DNA of 64,000 nt, from assembly GCF_027744825.2 (NCBI RefSeq), contig NC_071335.1, forward strand, positions 11,117,001 to 11,181,000, read 5' to 3'. Position 1 is the stretch's first letter; every line of letters starts with the position of its first letter. Below the pieces are notes generated by a model that saw nothing but the letters and a program-made list of their open reading frames with translations, had not been told where the DNA came from and searched no databases. Source of the stretch: Synchiropus splendidus (Eukaryota; Chordata; Actinopteri; Syngnathiformes; Callionymidae). This document shows, one piece after another, positions 1 to 21,644 of the stretch. A program made the position numbers and the translations under genes.

Positions 1-684
1 AAATAACCGCGTTACCAGTACCAGCAAGCAAAAAAGGCCCAGGCAGTAAGAAAGTATGCTAAATAAATTATTTCTTCTGATTCAAATTGTTGAATCCTCC
101 AAACTGGGGAAAGAAAAGTCTGAATCTGAAACATCTGAACACACAACTCACATGCTCATTTCTCAAATGCTCCTAAAAAAATATCATGAATTGCGATGGT
201 TGTCAGATCTGTCTGCTGGCAAACAAACTGAAAAATGGGTGAAAAATGGGGACATTTTCAATTGAAAACATTTTGGTGGTGTTCCAAATTACCATCCAAA
301 TTCTTGAATCTTTTGATGAATTCATTCTTTGCTGAGGGCCTAGTGCTTCAATGAGAGCTCCATGAAGGTCTCCTTCCTTCACTGCGTGTGTTCCTCAAGT
401 GAGTTCTGGAACACTGCTGCCACCTGTTGTCCAAAATCAACTCATTTGAATTTTCCTATTAATTCATTCATTGATATTTAAATTCCTTTAACGTATCTAC
501 TGACATGGATGAAATATATAGGCCTAAATAGGACCATAATATTGGGTGGAATTTGAAGTGTGACTGCACTCGCTGTGTACTTTTATGCTCATTTACTCTT
601 GTACTTAATGAGTGACTTATTGCGAAGTGAATGAAAGCCACTGTGTAACTGAGGACACTACATGTCTTTACAGTTTTCCCCGAG

Positions 685-1319
685 TCAAACAAAGCCCAAC
701 AGAAAAAACAAACATCCATCTTCAGTGACCACTCTTCTCCTCAAAAGAGTTTCCATTGTCCTGTCAGCGTAAGTGTTCTCTCGAGTCTTCTCTCCAAACA
801 CGTTCAGTTGCCTTGGCTCGACCTTTGAGGCCTCAGCTGCTGAGTCACTGGCTTTAACAAGTCTACGTAGATGTCTGAAACATTTCCTATCTGCAATGAA
901 ATGAAATCCAAAGCGACCAGTGCAAGTCGAGGAACTTTTTTTTTTAACAGTCAAGGGTGTCATTTGTTCCTCTTCTATACACCTGATATCCCGACTGGTG
1001 GTAACTGTAATGTGAATGCTGAACTTGTCAACTGCTAGCATCACTGCTGACACTGCTTGGTCTCACTGAATGATTTGCTGTCATGTTCGAGAAGTGTTTG
1101 AATTCGTACGAATGAAATCATATCTCCAGGAATCTGATCAGTCAGAGGCCTAGCAACACACGACTCAGTGAAAATCTGCTGCCAAAGGTGCTCAACGTAG
1201 TCACAATAACACGGATTCCTTCTGAGTTGCCGCAGAACTGATGTTAGCACGAGTCCTCTTTGTATGTTTGCATTTGCAAATAAATACTGCTCCTCTATTG
1301 TACGGACGGGCCGAGACAT
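685..1319 (-). CDS. Candidate two-exon gene of unknown function, 190 aa
   Basis: I do not recognise this protein. Exon 1 is 1067-1319, starting at an ATG (MSRPVRTIEEQYLFANANIQ...). Exon 2 is 685-1004. Between them is a 62-bp segment with a GTGAGA donor and a CATTACAG acceptor; removing it joins the two open frames in phase, giving 190 residues that end GCLFFLLGFV. Without splicing, the first frame stops inside the segment. The product is basic, with several Cys, no clear signal peptide and no motif I can name; a run of Lys codons (a poly-A stretch) lies in exon 2. Frame agreement across a consensus mini-intron is the main evidence. It could be a chance pairing or a decayed gene. Confidence 0.33.
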
Positions 1320-4300
1320 TTTTGAACACTTTGTTTCGAACAAGAAAATGGAAGTGATGTCGATGCTATTTTGAGATTTACAAGTGTGTGGTGTCGGTTT
1401 CTGCTTCACGTTACACTGCCCCCTACAGTTTTGGAATGTCACAAGCAGTCGGTGTGAACACAACGCTTTTAGTTAACATGAAAACAGAGAGGGTAAAATA
1501 TCTGTTTCTAAAAACAGCCTTCGTTGAGTAAACATCGACTTATTCTCCTTCATCTTGGTCGTCATGATTGCAATCTCACATTATGTATTTTTCCGTGCGA
1601 ATGTTTATACTGTGTTGTTCGGATCCATTTATTATTTTTGGACGTAATTCATCCAAATTCATCTCTTAAAAGTCCCATTCACATGCTCACTCACTAGAGG
1701 GACCACAATGACAGTGTTGAAGAGTGAGTTCCAGCGTGGGTTTTTGAGTCAGATAATGGATTTTATTGGGGCGAGAATGCAAGTTGGAAACTGGACATTT
1801 TTTAGCCTCACTAAAAACCATGATGCGTCAGTCCGCAACTACAGGACGACCACTCACTAGCAGCACCGCTCCTCGCAGTTGGCAGGAAAATTGGATGATA
1901 AAATGCCAGGTGTGCTTTGTTGTTGTGAATATGAAAAACAGTTAAATGCATCTTTAGGTCAAGCTGAGATTCATTCATTTCTATAGTTAAATGCTAAGAA
2001 AGCATGAAACTGGCTCAGGTCAGATTCTCGACATAAAAGATGACCAGTTTGTATTCCATTAAATGCATCCGTGGAGCTTTAATGAGAAATAGTACATGAC
2101 TTCTAAATCTTTTAATATTAACTTTTTTAATAGAAAAAAAAGAACATGTATTGCATTACTGAGTCATTACGAAATTCAACCCGGTATTTCCCTGTAATTG
2201 ATTTACTGAGGAGTAACCTTAAGTGCATGAAGCGGTCTTTCCATTTTCTCTGCCAACACAATACTAATCCGCAGAACATCCCCCCAAGCAAGGCAGCATG
2301 TACTAAGTGAATGTGAAACTTGCAAGGACAACATTTTTTTCTCCTGTCATGAACACAGAAGCAGCCTTTTTATCTGCTGAGGAAATATTGTGTGGTGACC
2401 TTGACAGTAAAAACGCCAGTGAAGGCAAATACAAGGTTTGGTCTTTAAGCAGTGTACTACGCGGCGAGGACGTGGCTTGTCTGTCTACATGCTCAAGAGT
2501 AAAAAGATCTGTCAAAAGTTTATGATGGATAATTCAGAAGAAATGATGGCTTGATTGGAAAAGCCTAGTTTGAGGGCAACCTCAGTTATTGTTCCAAAGA
2601 ATGAAGACCACCTCATGGCCACACAATAGCAGGGTTAGTATCTAACTGTACAACACAGAGTGGACAGCTGAAGAGCCAATAGCCAATGTTGTTTAGTCAT
2701 GGACGCTTTATATGAGGTCCTGTTTTTGCCATGTAACTTATATTCAAACAAAGAAAAGGCCTTTTGGAATTGAGTGTTTGGATTCTCTCATAATGCAGTG
2801 TTTCATTTGAAATATCTGGCCAGCTAAACACGAATGTGCTCCGAGGTGCTGCTGCATTGAATCATGAGGTGTTATCTGGTCACACGGGATGAAGCAGATC
2901 GACAAGCTCGAAAAAACTCACAGTGGCACCACAGTGCCAAACTTCAGGTCAACTGGAAGGCCCGGTCCACGTGGAGTCGGTTGAACTCACACAAGTTCTG
3001 TGTCGGGAGGATCACAAGGATCCAGCGTTTTCAGTCACCCACATCTGAGCTGAGTTTTTGAAACAAGCTTCCAGAGTGATCCACAACTTGAAACAATAAT
3101 GTCACCACCACATCTGAGTCTTCTCTCGTCCTGAAGGCTGTTACTTTCCAGCAGAGTAGCACACATTTGGCAACAACTGGTCAGCTTATAGTAAACCTTA
3201 CGACAAAACCTTGAGGTTTACTCTTCTATAAAATCTTGACCTACTTTTTATTATAATCCGGAACGATTGACGTGCTGCAGTTGAAGCTCACGCTCTGCAG
3301 AGAAGCCAGTCACAAACATACGTTTGGTATTTTAAGGAAACCATGAACAAGAACTTTTAGAATTGATCAAATTCACCCTGATAGCAAAATATACCTGGCC
3401 CGTTTTGCCAGGACGTATCTGCATTTAAGGGGTGTCCCATTTCTAAGTCAGACATAGATCTTTACAGGTTGAGGCGAACAATCGAGGAGTGATCTTCTGA
3501 GTTCCGGAATGAGGATTAAGGGAGGAATTGGAATTCACCCTTAGTGAGCTGCAATGTCCCAGGATAAAAAGATGAGAGCTTGTTTTTTTTTTCTAGCTGT
3601 TCTGTGTTTACGTGCTGATGTGAATAGAGACTTATCGCAACATGAGATAAGAGTTTGTGATCATATGGACAAAGGCCCATTTTCAAGAGTTTGAGAAACC
3701 ATTTCTAGTTGGTGACAGGACAGGATATGGACTGCCTTGTTTGAAGTACGATCTTCACAACTGGTAGTACATTTACATTTTAAACCACATGCCTAGTCAT
3801 TTTGTGTCCTATATATGCAGAAAGTTGAAGTAAACTAATTGCAAGTGCTCCAAAAACTGCATGACCAACAAAGCGCGTCAATATCTTGACCTACAAAGAT
3901 GAGCGTTCAGGCTTTGCCCTTCCGCAGGCGAGCAAGTGGAGATTATAAATGTCAAGAATTAGTCTGAGAAGTTCCCCAAAAAATCATGCAGGTAAAAGGG
4001 AATTCAACTTTTAAAGTGGACAAATGTTTGAAGAAGAAAACCAGACTGGTGCTGAGGGTCAGTGGTGAAGGAGGACTTTTTTCGACTGCTATTTCCTCTC
4101 CTTTGCTGCTCAATGAATGTGAATTTTTAACGGCCTGTTACTTCGGCTAGCTTTGAAATTTTGGCCCCTGGTGTGAACTCAGTGGTCCTCCAGAACTCCC
4201 TGCAGAATGTCAGGATGTTGCTCAAAGCAAAAGTGTGACATCCACAAAGTCATCAGCTGTCATGTCTGGTCACCTTAGAAACGTTTCATATTACACACAA

Positions 4301-7300
4301 TATATTCTTCGGTCAAACATGGACAAGCGCCATCTACAAACAGCTACAGCAAATTTACCAAACACGTGGTTTAAGAGGGAAACAGCAGCAGTAATAAACT
4401 AGAGTTCAGGATCATTACCACTCAGGATTGAGGGCACGTCTCTTCTGGAGACTGCAATAAGAAGTTCTTGCTCTCAGTTGCACATTGAAAGCAGCCAGGT
4501 TTGTCACCAAGAATGACAGGAGAATCAAGCGCAGGTTTACCCATCAGAAGCACCGGGGGTGACTGAGCAGCAGGATACCCCTGGAGGGGATGTGGACCAC
4601 TGACCTTTCTGGGAATCAATTTTTGTAAATCCTTATCCTTTACGTTTTAATAAATGCCAAGTAAGTGTCAGTCCGTTCATAATTACTTGGCCTTATTTGT
4701 GGCCAAGACGCCTGGTGAGGGCCGGAGGGGGAAACTTGATGATGCACTTATGCAGGGCGACTTACACACCCTCTTCAAGAAACAAGGTGTGAGAGGCTCT
4801 CAAAATACTGTTTGTATGTGGACAGCTTTAGCACTGACGCTACTGGCGTGGGGTGGAATGGGTCGGGCTCCAAACACACACATTTTCCCGATCAGTAGTT
4901 GATCATATCTCATATCAATTCTGGAACTGGTGAACAAAAGCCAGGCCCATAAATAGCAAAATTCACTTACTGGTGGAAAATCATGGAGGAAATTGAATTA
5001 CTCTGCCACTAACTGGTGGGTTTACAAAGGAATGCAACTAAGGCCAAAACAACAAACGCGCAGAGCCTACCTCGCCTAACAGGATGTTTGGCAGCTATAG
5101 CTTTGTCGAGCAGACCAGAGGATTTTAAGGATGGATGGCACCAGGACAAGACGTGTGGCTGTGCTATAGGCTCTGACAAATTCAACTCCTTGGTAGCGTC
5201 TGTGAGTTCTCGTTCACGGGATGAGATGGAAATTCAAAAAAATGGTCTCAGGTGAAGTGCCGGTGTGTGGACACGCCCACGGCACCGGCATCATGTCAGG
5301 GTGGTGGTCGAAAATGGCACAATGATGTGCGGCAGTAATCTGTTTACAAAGCAAAGCACAAACTGGATGCGTAGTGGAGGAACAGGACAGTGACAGACGC
5401 AGCGACAAAATAACAAACCTCAAGCGGCACCTGACCGTGGAGAGAGTTGTAACACACCATGTAAACACACCATGTTTATTAGCTTGCTTCGTGCTGCTTA
5501 CCTCCAACTTAAGCTTGGTTGTGCTAATGTCAGCTCAGTTTCCTTGGAGTGTTACTATAGCAAGTGATGTTGGAGCTAAACGTTGTCGGGACAAATGAGA
5601 AAGCAAAGCAAAACAACAGTTGAGGTCCATTACAGTTCTGGCCAATGTTCAGAGGGTTGTGCGCCATCATGTGGTTATTTAGCAAATGATCAAATATAAG
5701 ACTAAAAACTAACAAAAACTGAAATGGCTGCCAAGTACATCTATATATTTGAAATGAAACTTCATAATTCAGTCGTGTTGGTAGTAAAATATGACCCCCA
5801 TACCGCCACAGGTCCTTATCCTGAGTTCTTTTCTTTTTTTCTCTCATTTCTAATGCACATATTTGAAAAGGTAATCTCATGATGCAGATATTGGGTACAA
5901 ATATTGAGTATAAACAGACCTAATGTGGGTGTGACAGAGCAGAACAGCGGAGGTCAGCACCTCCCGAGTGCTTTTCAAACTGAATACAGTGTTGAGATGG
6001 AGAACAGACCCAGCAACTGAATTACGTTTTTCACATTAATGTTCGGTGCATTCTGTATACAATTTATTTTGTGATGTTTATGAAGACCGTGTGACATGAC
6101 GAGTGGCTTGACGTATGAAAACGCATCATACAAACATGTACAAATGATGAAACACAGGGAAAGATGTCCGGTTTGACTGGCCCAACAACATGATCCCTCG
6201 CTGTCAGGGGGCTCGGCTTTCCTAGTTCAAGGAAGTCGATCCAGGGCAAAGGCCCATCAGTCACATTTAAAGCAGGACTAATATTCCCTTCACTTCCAAA
6301 TGTCTGTCATCACAAAACAAGAAAGTAGAAAGCCAGATCTGCAATCCTCCTCCCCATTTACCATAATGCAGAGAAAATGACTGTCGCCGCACTATCTTGG
6401 AAACCAGCTATTTCTCACTACACAAGTACATTTTCTTCACTCATGTGCAATTAAGACACCGCAGTCGCTTCAGGGCTAAAAAAAAAAAAATGTTAAATGG
6501 GGATGAGCTCAGCCGGAGTGGTGCGTCACCGACGGCGCTTTGCCTCTGACCACATCGCCATCTAGTGGCAGTAATGAGAAGTAACCTAACCAAAACAGAC
6601 CCATTTCACTATTAAGAGGGGGACAGAGCAGGCGAGTGCGTCACACTGCATAACATAAGTAGTACATATTTCTCTCGCAGAATTACCCGGAGAACACAGC
6701 GCTGTCTAAACATAATAATAGAAGCTCTTTTTGTCTTTGCTCATCTCAAGTCAGACTGTGGAACTGCACCAGTTCCAGGGCCAACTTGCCACTTACACTG
6801 TATCCAGGATACAAATGTAACTGTGTAACACAAATACGAACTGAGATATGCCATCTCCAAATGAAAGTGAAGTGAAACATGCTCATACAAGGGGCACGGC
6901 CAGTGGAGCATGACGTCCTGCTGCAGATGTTTCTCATATCGTTCGGACAACATTGTACCTATTTGTGTTCAGGTAAATTCCATTGACGCTCCGTGTCCAA
7001 GTGGGAGCCAGGCATGGCGTGGCCCCAGGGCCCGTTGACAGCCTCTGCCCGGCCCTAATGAGCACAATGTCAAAAGAATTACACCGAACACGCACGCGGA
7101 CACACAGTCCGGGCCGCAGCAGCTGATGAAGCAGATGACACGTGACAGGGTTACGTTTCGCTGCAGCGCCTGCCATTGCAACACCCTTTTGAAAACCGAT
7201 GCATGAAGCCCACACTCAGATGAGCTACCCCTCCCAAAACACTGAGCCGAGATGATGCGTTTCCTGTCCAGTTCTGCTGTGCCAGTTCTAGTCAGACTCC

Positions 7301-9681
7301 AATAAATCTTCGGGCTAAACTGTGTCACGCATTATTTCTGAGTTCAGTTCTCCAAGTCACTTTCCCTTCAGGAGAAGACACACTGAGGTTTCCCCAAGTG
7401 CCCCAAGATCACGGTTGAAACAATCCAAAGCAACTTTATTTAAACTCCGGAGTGTTGCCGTTTTGAGTACCCGACCGATCAGTGTCGCTGGATGAGCAGG
7501 CCCCAGATGAAGCGTGAGGGCTTTTGTGCCGCTCCAGTTTAATTCACGTTGACACTCCGCTGAAACAGACGAAAGGTGACTCAGCTTCATTTCAGCTAAC
7601 TCACTCCAACAGTGGGGAAGTAAAACTGTGTCAGATATGACTGTGAACTGCTGTCGTTCACCACTAAGAGCTTAGTCCCAGCTAGAACTGGAAACATCTG
7701 AGCGAGGCTGGGAGCACATGCAGCCCATGGTCTGCATCCGTCACTAGTTCTAAATACAACCTCTAGATCTGCTTTTAGACCCTTATTTTCATTTTCACTT
7801 TTTTTTAATTTTTTTTTTTATGTTGAAATTATTTCAATGAATAATGATCAGCTCATCAGCGTTTCTTGTCCCTCAAAATATTGAGAAATATTGAGTGAAG
7901 TGCCTTTATATCATTATGTATTTATTAGTGGTGGGACTTTAACTACAAAACAAAACAAAAAAAATATTTATTTTAATTAAATTTGATTGAACAGTTTGCT
8001 CTCCAGACGACAGGGAACCTTTGTCAGTGCAGGAGTCCCTGGTCCACTGATCACACTGATGCACAAGACACGTGGCAGCTAGGATGATAACAACAACAAC
8101 AAACATGGAGGAATCCCTGAACAAAAGCAAACAAAAGCATCTGTTTGCTTTGGTTCAGGGAGGTTTTTCACTACACAATGGTCATGGTTTCCACTACTCT
8201 GAATGGACTTGAAATTCTTATAAAACTGAAATTCTTACACAAATATGTTCAAGATATTAAAAGAGCTTTAGTTGAAATAAGGTGATATAAAAACTTGAAT
8301 ATAGCCACCATTGTGAGTTATTGAGCTATTGTCAGACTGATGCAGAATAAACAATATTTTGTTGTCTAAATGTATGTATGGCTCCATCATTTGATTCAGT
8401 AACATACCTAATTCATTCCAAGTGAAAAATGTGGCTTATTCTTAGACCATTAAACTGTGATTATTTGAGACTCTAACCCAAGATATTCACCACTAAAAAA
8501 ATGCCCAATATTTATATATCGTTCACTCTCTAAACAATATGCAAATAAAAAACAATATGCAAAAAATAATTCTAGCATATTTTAAGCAATATAATGCCAT
8601 TGATGATATTTAAGAACATTCATTCCCTTTAGTTGCCCAGCCTGACCAACACAGTCACCTGCATCTGCAGCTTCACACAAACAAAACCACAAAACATTTA
8701 AATTCTTGCAGCGCTGAACTGTCGTTCTCTAAAGTGCAAAATAGAAGGTAAATCCAACCTTTGGATCAATGCAAAGGAGTTGAATTTATTTTTGTTGTAG
8801 AAAATGCTTTAAAACAGTATCAGTGAGGTTTATTCGCCAAAATAAAGTCAGTTCATTCAGTATGAGTCTAAAAAGCATTTAAAGTTCCATGGTGAGGAAA
8901 AAAACCCCACAAAGCAAAGCACTCACAGCCCTCACAGAAACAGCTTATCAAAATGTTTCCAATCGTACTGTAAGTGAAATAAAAGTCCCCTCGGACGTGA
9001 GTGAGGAGCGAATGAGGGACAGAAAAGAGCTGCCGGGCAAAGGTGAAGAAAGGGAAAGTAAAAGGTTGTTCAGGTGGATCCAAGCACACTTCAGGGCGTC
9101 AGGCCTGCTCATTAAAATTCCTCATCTCAGCCTCTGAATCGTAAACCTTTTTTAAGTTTTATTTGGGCGCTCACCTTCAGCACCTCTCTCACGCAGCAAT
9201 CGATCACACGCCGGCTTGACCTATCCTCATCCACCACTGCTCACTCGCCCCCTTCATTTTCTCTTCCTCTTGATCTCATTTCTTCCCCCTAACACTCAGA
9301 TTTCACACTTTCGGAGACAGCTTGAATGTGTTTCGATTCACCGGCAAAACAGTCAGATATCTATATTCAATAAACTCCAATTATTTTTCGTCAATCATTT
9401 CATCAACTCAATAAAGTCAGCAACCCTGGGGGCGTCTACTGTTATTGATCATCAATGTTGAACTCCAAAAAACACTTTCTATAGTGCTATAAAATGATAA
9501 ATATAATACTAGCCTTTCCAGGAATGAGTACAAATAAGCCCATACAATTGAGCTTCATTTCCCTTTTTTCACTTTTCACTGTGGATCAAGCATGTGTGTT
9601 TTTCCTTTTGATCAAGAACAGTACTGTAATGTAAACATCAATGTAAACATCACCATGGGTGAGGAGACAGTAGTGACACGT

Positions 9682-9850
9682 ACATGAGGTTTCATGAAAC
9701 AATGTCCTGATTTTCAGATGGCACTGTCTGCTGTGAAGTGTTTGGACTTCAATGAAAACCTCACTTCATTTCTAAACCACGAGCGCCATCCAGCGACCTC
9801 TGAGACTTAGTATCATGCGACACTGTTTCATGATACCTCACCTGCCCATC
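9682..9850. mobile_element. Diverged copy of the foldback element
   Basis: Begins ACATGAGGTTTCATGAAACA and ends TTTCATGATACCTCACCTG. Compared with the 23568-23760 copy, its interior is inverted (CCACGAGCGCCATCCAGCG on the right). The CTCF-like motif is degraded. Confidence 0.5.
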
Positions 9851-11709
9851 ACTATTAAACAGCATTAGCAGCGGGGAGACGCGGGACGCGACCCAAAGCA
9901 TGAGTTTCACAATTATTAGCCACAACATATGTTCCTCAATGGCATTCGCTTCAATACGTTCATCTCAGTTTAAAGGAAAGTAACAGGCCCTGCTGCCCTT
10001 TAGTCAGTCTTCATTATACCTTCATTGCAGCCGTGTAAAAAGGTCAGTGTTAGGTGTTCGTACAGCAGATGATGTGTAGGCTTCTCCCTGGAGATATTGT
10101 CTTATAAGAACTGGTTTTATCGTCCTGCCGTGGAAGTTACTCTAATGAGGACTTATAATAGGTCATTTGAAAAGGTCTCACCAGTAGCAGTGGGAAGAAA
10201 AGACAGTGAAAATAACAGTGTCTGATCCGAACCGTGGCCCGCGCACACTTCGACAAGAAAATCACTTTCAGTCGGAATAGATCTGGCTGCGTGAAAACAC
10301 AAGTTGATGCTCTTTATTTTCTCCTGCATTCAGCGCTTACAGCAAAGATGAGCTATTGATTTGCTGTGGAAGCCCTCACCTGCGTGCGGAAAGCCACGTG
10401 TTCCACTTTCTTATTTCTGATAGAAATTGATTTGCATCACTTCAGGGACAAAAAAAGAAAAAGGATGTCGCATGGTTTAATGGGAAATAGGTGCAGATGC
10501 ATTTAATTCTGCCTGATATTTTGATTCAATGACTCTTTTCAAAGTAAGTCTCGTAATCCGCGTTTCTGGTGAAGAATAAACGGTCACGCGTGTTGTAGCG
10601 CCTCCTAGTGGTCAGTTTGTGGACTGCAGGGAAATTATTTATTGGATTTATGTCTTATATTGAGAAATAAATACAGCGAAATTCAGTCTCTAAGTTTGAT
10701 TCTCTCTTACAGGTCAATTAATATAATTATAATAACTGACTCTATTATTATAATATTATATTATAATAAAGTCAACTGTTATTACTGTAAATTATTTCAA
10801 ATAAATCCATCGTCGTAGATTAGCTGGTCCTGTGTTCATCCCACAGAGGGGAAATTTAAAAACTGAAATTCAATAAATATATTTTAGGGGCAGCTCTACA
10901 AGGGAGCATGGTTTCCTATACCCACAGTTTTGTTCCCACTGTCGGACCGGTGAGCCCTGTGAACTCAGACCAGTGGGATAGAAGCCAGACAGCGGTTTCT
11001 GTCGAAGAAAATTAGCCACAATAAATATGCACATCCTCATCAGTGCTGTGAGCAGTCGGTGGTGTTAAATATTCATGTCCCTCTTCTTAGAAGGGAAAAC
11101 TGGGTGTGTATTTCTGTGGATTTTTGGAAGTCATTTCCATCAGAAAAAAAAAAAACACACACAGGTGAGTTTCTCATTTGCTGGCGTGTTGAAAGGTTTT
11201 CCCTGTGTCATGCTGGTATTCTTCATTCTTCAGATTATGGACGAATGTGCACGTGGTAACAACTTTATTCTCACCGCGTCTAGTAAGAATGACTTGGGCC
11301 TTTACTTCAAAATTGACGCCACAGACACCCTTCTTGGTGGCGTGGTGTTTCATTGAAATTAAATGTGTCCCGTCCCACAGGAGGCAGGCGTACTTCAGTT
11401 TATTTTAATGAACTGCCACCATGGAAACACAATGCTCTTTTTTCTTTCTTTCTACATTTTCCAATATTTAATAAAAGAGAAAAGGAAAATGCATTCATTT
11501 TATTTCTATTTTGTTCCTGTTTGTTAGCCATACTAAAGTAAATAAATATTCAACAGCTTATTAATCATATCCATGTTTGTGTACAGGAAATTTTCTCTGA
11601 AAATAGTACAAAAGGATGCAGAAAGTTGGAAAAGTAAGAATCCCTCCGGCCTCATCTTTCATTTTACATGTGGGGCGAGAGGGGGAAATTGATCTTGTAG
11701 TGATAGGGA

Positions 11710-11945
11710 GATGAGGTATCATGAAACAGTATTGAGGGGTTGATGATACAGTGTCCTAATTGTCAGAGGCCACTAGCTGGCGCTCTTGGGTTAGAAATGA
11801 TGTGAAGTGTCATTGAACTGGTTGTTCAAGTGTAAACATTTTACAGCACACAGTGCCATCTGGTGGCCGCTGAAAATCAGGGTGCTGTGTCATGAAACCT
11901 CATCAACCCTTCAGTACTGTTTCATGAAACCACATCTACTCACCA
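11710..11945. mobile_element. Copy of the foldback element
   Basis: Begins GATGAGGTATCATGAAACAG and ends TTTCATGAAACCACATC, with a duplicated outer segment at each end. The middle matches the 23568-23760 copy closely. The CTCF-like motif CCACCAGATGGCAC lies on the minus strand at 11853-11866, and the left arm has a one-base variant, CCACTAGCTGGCGC. Confidence 0.55.
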
Positions 11946-13349
11946 CTATGATCTTGTATGGATCTGTATCTCCAACCCATCCTCACTCTCATTGCGTAAT
12001 ATATGGACATTGGGAAAGTAGAGTTTAGCGTTCTATACTGACAAAAATGGCAGCCTTCGGCGTAAAATGTTACGCATAGGTGTTTCAATGGACTGAAGGA
12101 ACGTTTTCAGATGGGGGAGGAGTGGCGCTTGCGTTGTGCGGGGCTGCAGCGCCCGAGTGCAGGGAAAAAAACCACATTTTACATACGTATATGGTGGATC
12201 GGACGCCACTGAGCACGAGGAGCACCACACGCACAAGTGCATGAATGCACGAGCATCGTGGGGAAACGTGTTGAAGATCTCTTCACTGAATGAGACTGGT
12301 TGTCAGTTGCTATCTATTACATGGCTCATATACTTTGGGACGGCAGTGAAAGTCACCATGACTAAAACATGCTGCAGTTTGATGGCTTTTAAATATCAGA
12401 ATAAAAAGAGAGAAATAATATTAGCATAACCTAATCTTCCTTTTTTCTTCATCTGCTGTGCAGCCAGTGTGTCAACATGCCACGCTGAAGGCTGTCTTGT
12501 TCGTCAGTATAGGACGCAGAAGTCCATCTTCTCAACATCAATATATGAGGCCATGGGACTGAGAATGTGTCGGTATCTCAATATAGACTTGACACCGATA
12601 AATCCAGCGCATCTACAAACATCTCAGACGATGAAAAACCAGCTGGTTGTTTACACGGCCAAGTGTCACAAATTCTACTTAAAGGGCATCGACAAGCATT
12701 GTAAATGTCCATTTAACGTGTATTTGATCATCATTTTCAATCGCAGAGACTGTAGTCCAGCAGTGAAAGAACTTGAAACAGGTTAAAGACAATTGTTTAT
12801 TTCACCAACCAGAGAACATAAAATCATTTTCCTGTTTCGTCTTCAGCACAGATCACTGGATCTGGCCTTACTCAGAAATAAGAAGGCAAAACACAAGGCA
12901 ATTTCAAGACAAATTAAAAGCACTACGCTTGTAAACAATGAAAGGGAACAATCGTCAACAAAAATATTCAAGCATTTTTTCACTGTGTTGTGTTCATGTA
13001 TCACATTCATCACCATTAATAAATAAAAAACTAATCTGGTGATTTCATTGAAAGGCTCTCGGTTGTGTTTCAGCGAACTCTACAGCTGTATGAATGCAAT
13101 ACACAGGCAACATAAACAATCATTTCACATGAGGGAACAAACATGGGGCAGCTTTTTTCAGGTTTGTGTGCACTAAAACTCGCCACGCATGCTGCGAAGT
13201 TTAGTGAATCATCAAGAACGAGAAGTGATGTGTCTCAAAAGGTGTGTCAAAGCAGCAAGCAATGGAGTCAGCTTTGTTCATCTATGATTCTGTGGAGCAT
13301 CTCTCCACATTCGCGTTCATGTTGTAAACTATGAAACTCCAACTCAAAT

Positions 13350-13355
13350 TTTATT
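13350..13355 (-). terminator. stim2: Possible stim2 poly(A) signal
   Basis: Minus-strand AATAAA about 820 nt beyond the stim2 stop codon. Nothing nearer is canonical except an ATTAAA only 45 nt after the stop, which is too close to be convincing. Confidence 0.3.
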
Positions 13356-14170
13356 TTCTCTGCAAAATTTCAATAAACCCGTGTTCGCCCCCGCAACAAA
13401 TTCTATATTGTGCACACAAATTGGTACAAGACTACATCCAAAGTGAAGAATAAAAAAATAATAAAGAGTATCATGTGTTCATACCCAGCAAGGTTTGCTG
13501 ATTTGACACAGTTTGAAAGTGCTTGTGTTGGGTGAACAAATCTCAAATGTTGAAGAAAACTTTTGTCTCTTTGCTTTTCATCTGATTGCACTTTGTGGAT
13601 AGAGTTTTTGAATCGTGATCCACGCGCTTTGAAAAGGCAATTGACCATCAGTTATCATCACTTGATTCTAAAATGCAGCTTCTATGAAGACAGAAAAGTA
13701 TCGAAACAAAACAGAAAAATCTCACGACTTCTTCAAGGCTCAATCTGGACACAAATGAAATTCAATTTCAAGTAAGACACAGAAGACAAGCTGGTGCCAC
13801 TGGACTCTTCAGACCGAATCCTAGCGTGATGTGAAATTACTTCCAAGTACAAATCAGAAAGAATAGAAAACACTAACTTCAAGTTAAAGTGTCTAAAAAA
13901 GAAGGGCATTGTTATCTGTGATGTGATGTAATGATGCTAGTGTATCAAATAAAGTCCGACTACATCCGCATGCAGCTTGTGAGCTGGGGATTGGGCAGCA
14001 TCATTCAGACAGCTTAAGAAATTTGTGAAAGAAAAGGTAGCAGTGGCTCTTTCAGTTGGGTGCTGAGTTTGAAACCCAATATTCTCTGAACAGGTCTCAT
14101 GCGATTGACCCTATCGAGTTGTGTTTTAATGTGAGGGAACTGAATTCCCCATTCTGACCAACCCCATCTG

Positions 14171-21644
<7,474 letters not shown>

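Larger units (their letters stand above)
1320..13340. other. Gene-poor flank beyond the 3' end of stim2
   Basis: No multi-exon coding signal was found on either strand. It contains two copies of the foldback element (9682 and 11710), AT-rich stretches such as 10730-10780, and a GCGCCTCCTAGTGG motif near 10604. Parts around 10,000-10,450 are less AT-rich and could hold enhancers, but the sequence alone does not show it. Confidence 0.5.

Noticed and set aside
12469..12786. Plus-strand open frame of 105 codons preceded by an acceptor-like pyrimidine tract
   Set aside because: AT-rich codon content, no recognisable motif, no partner exon with a matching phase, and nothing on either side to support a gene.
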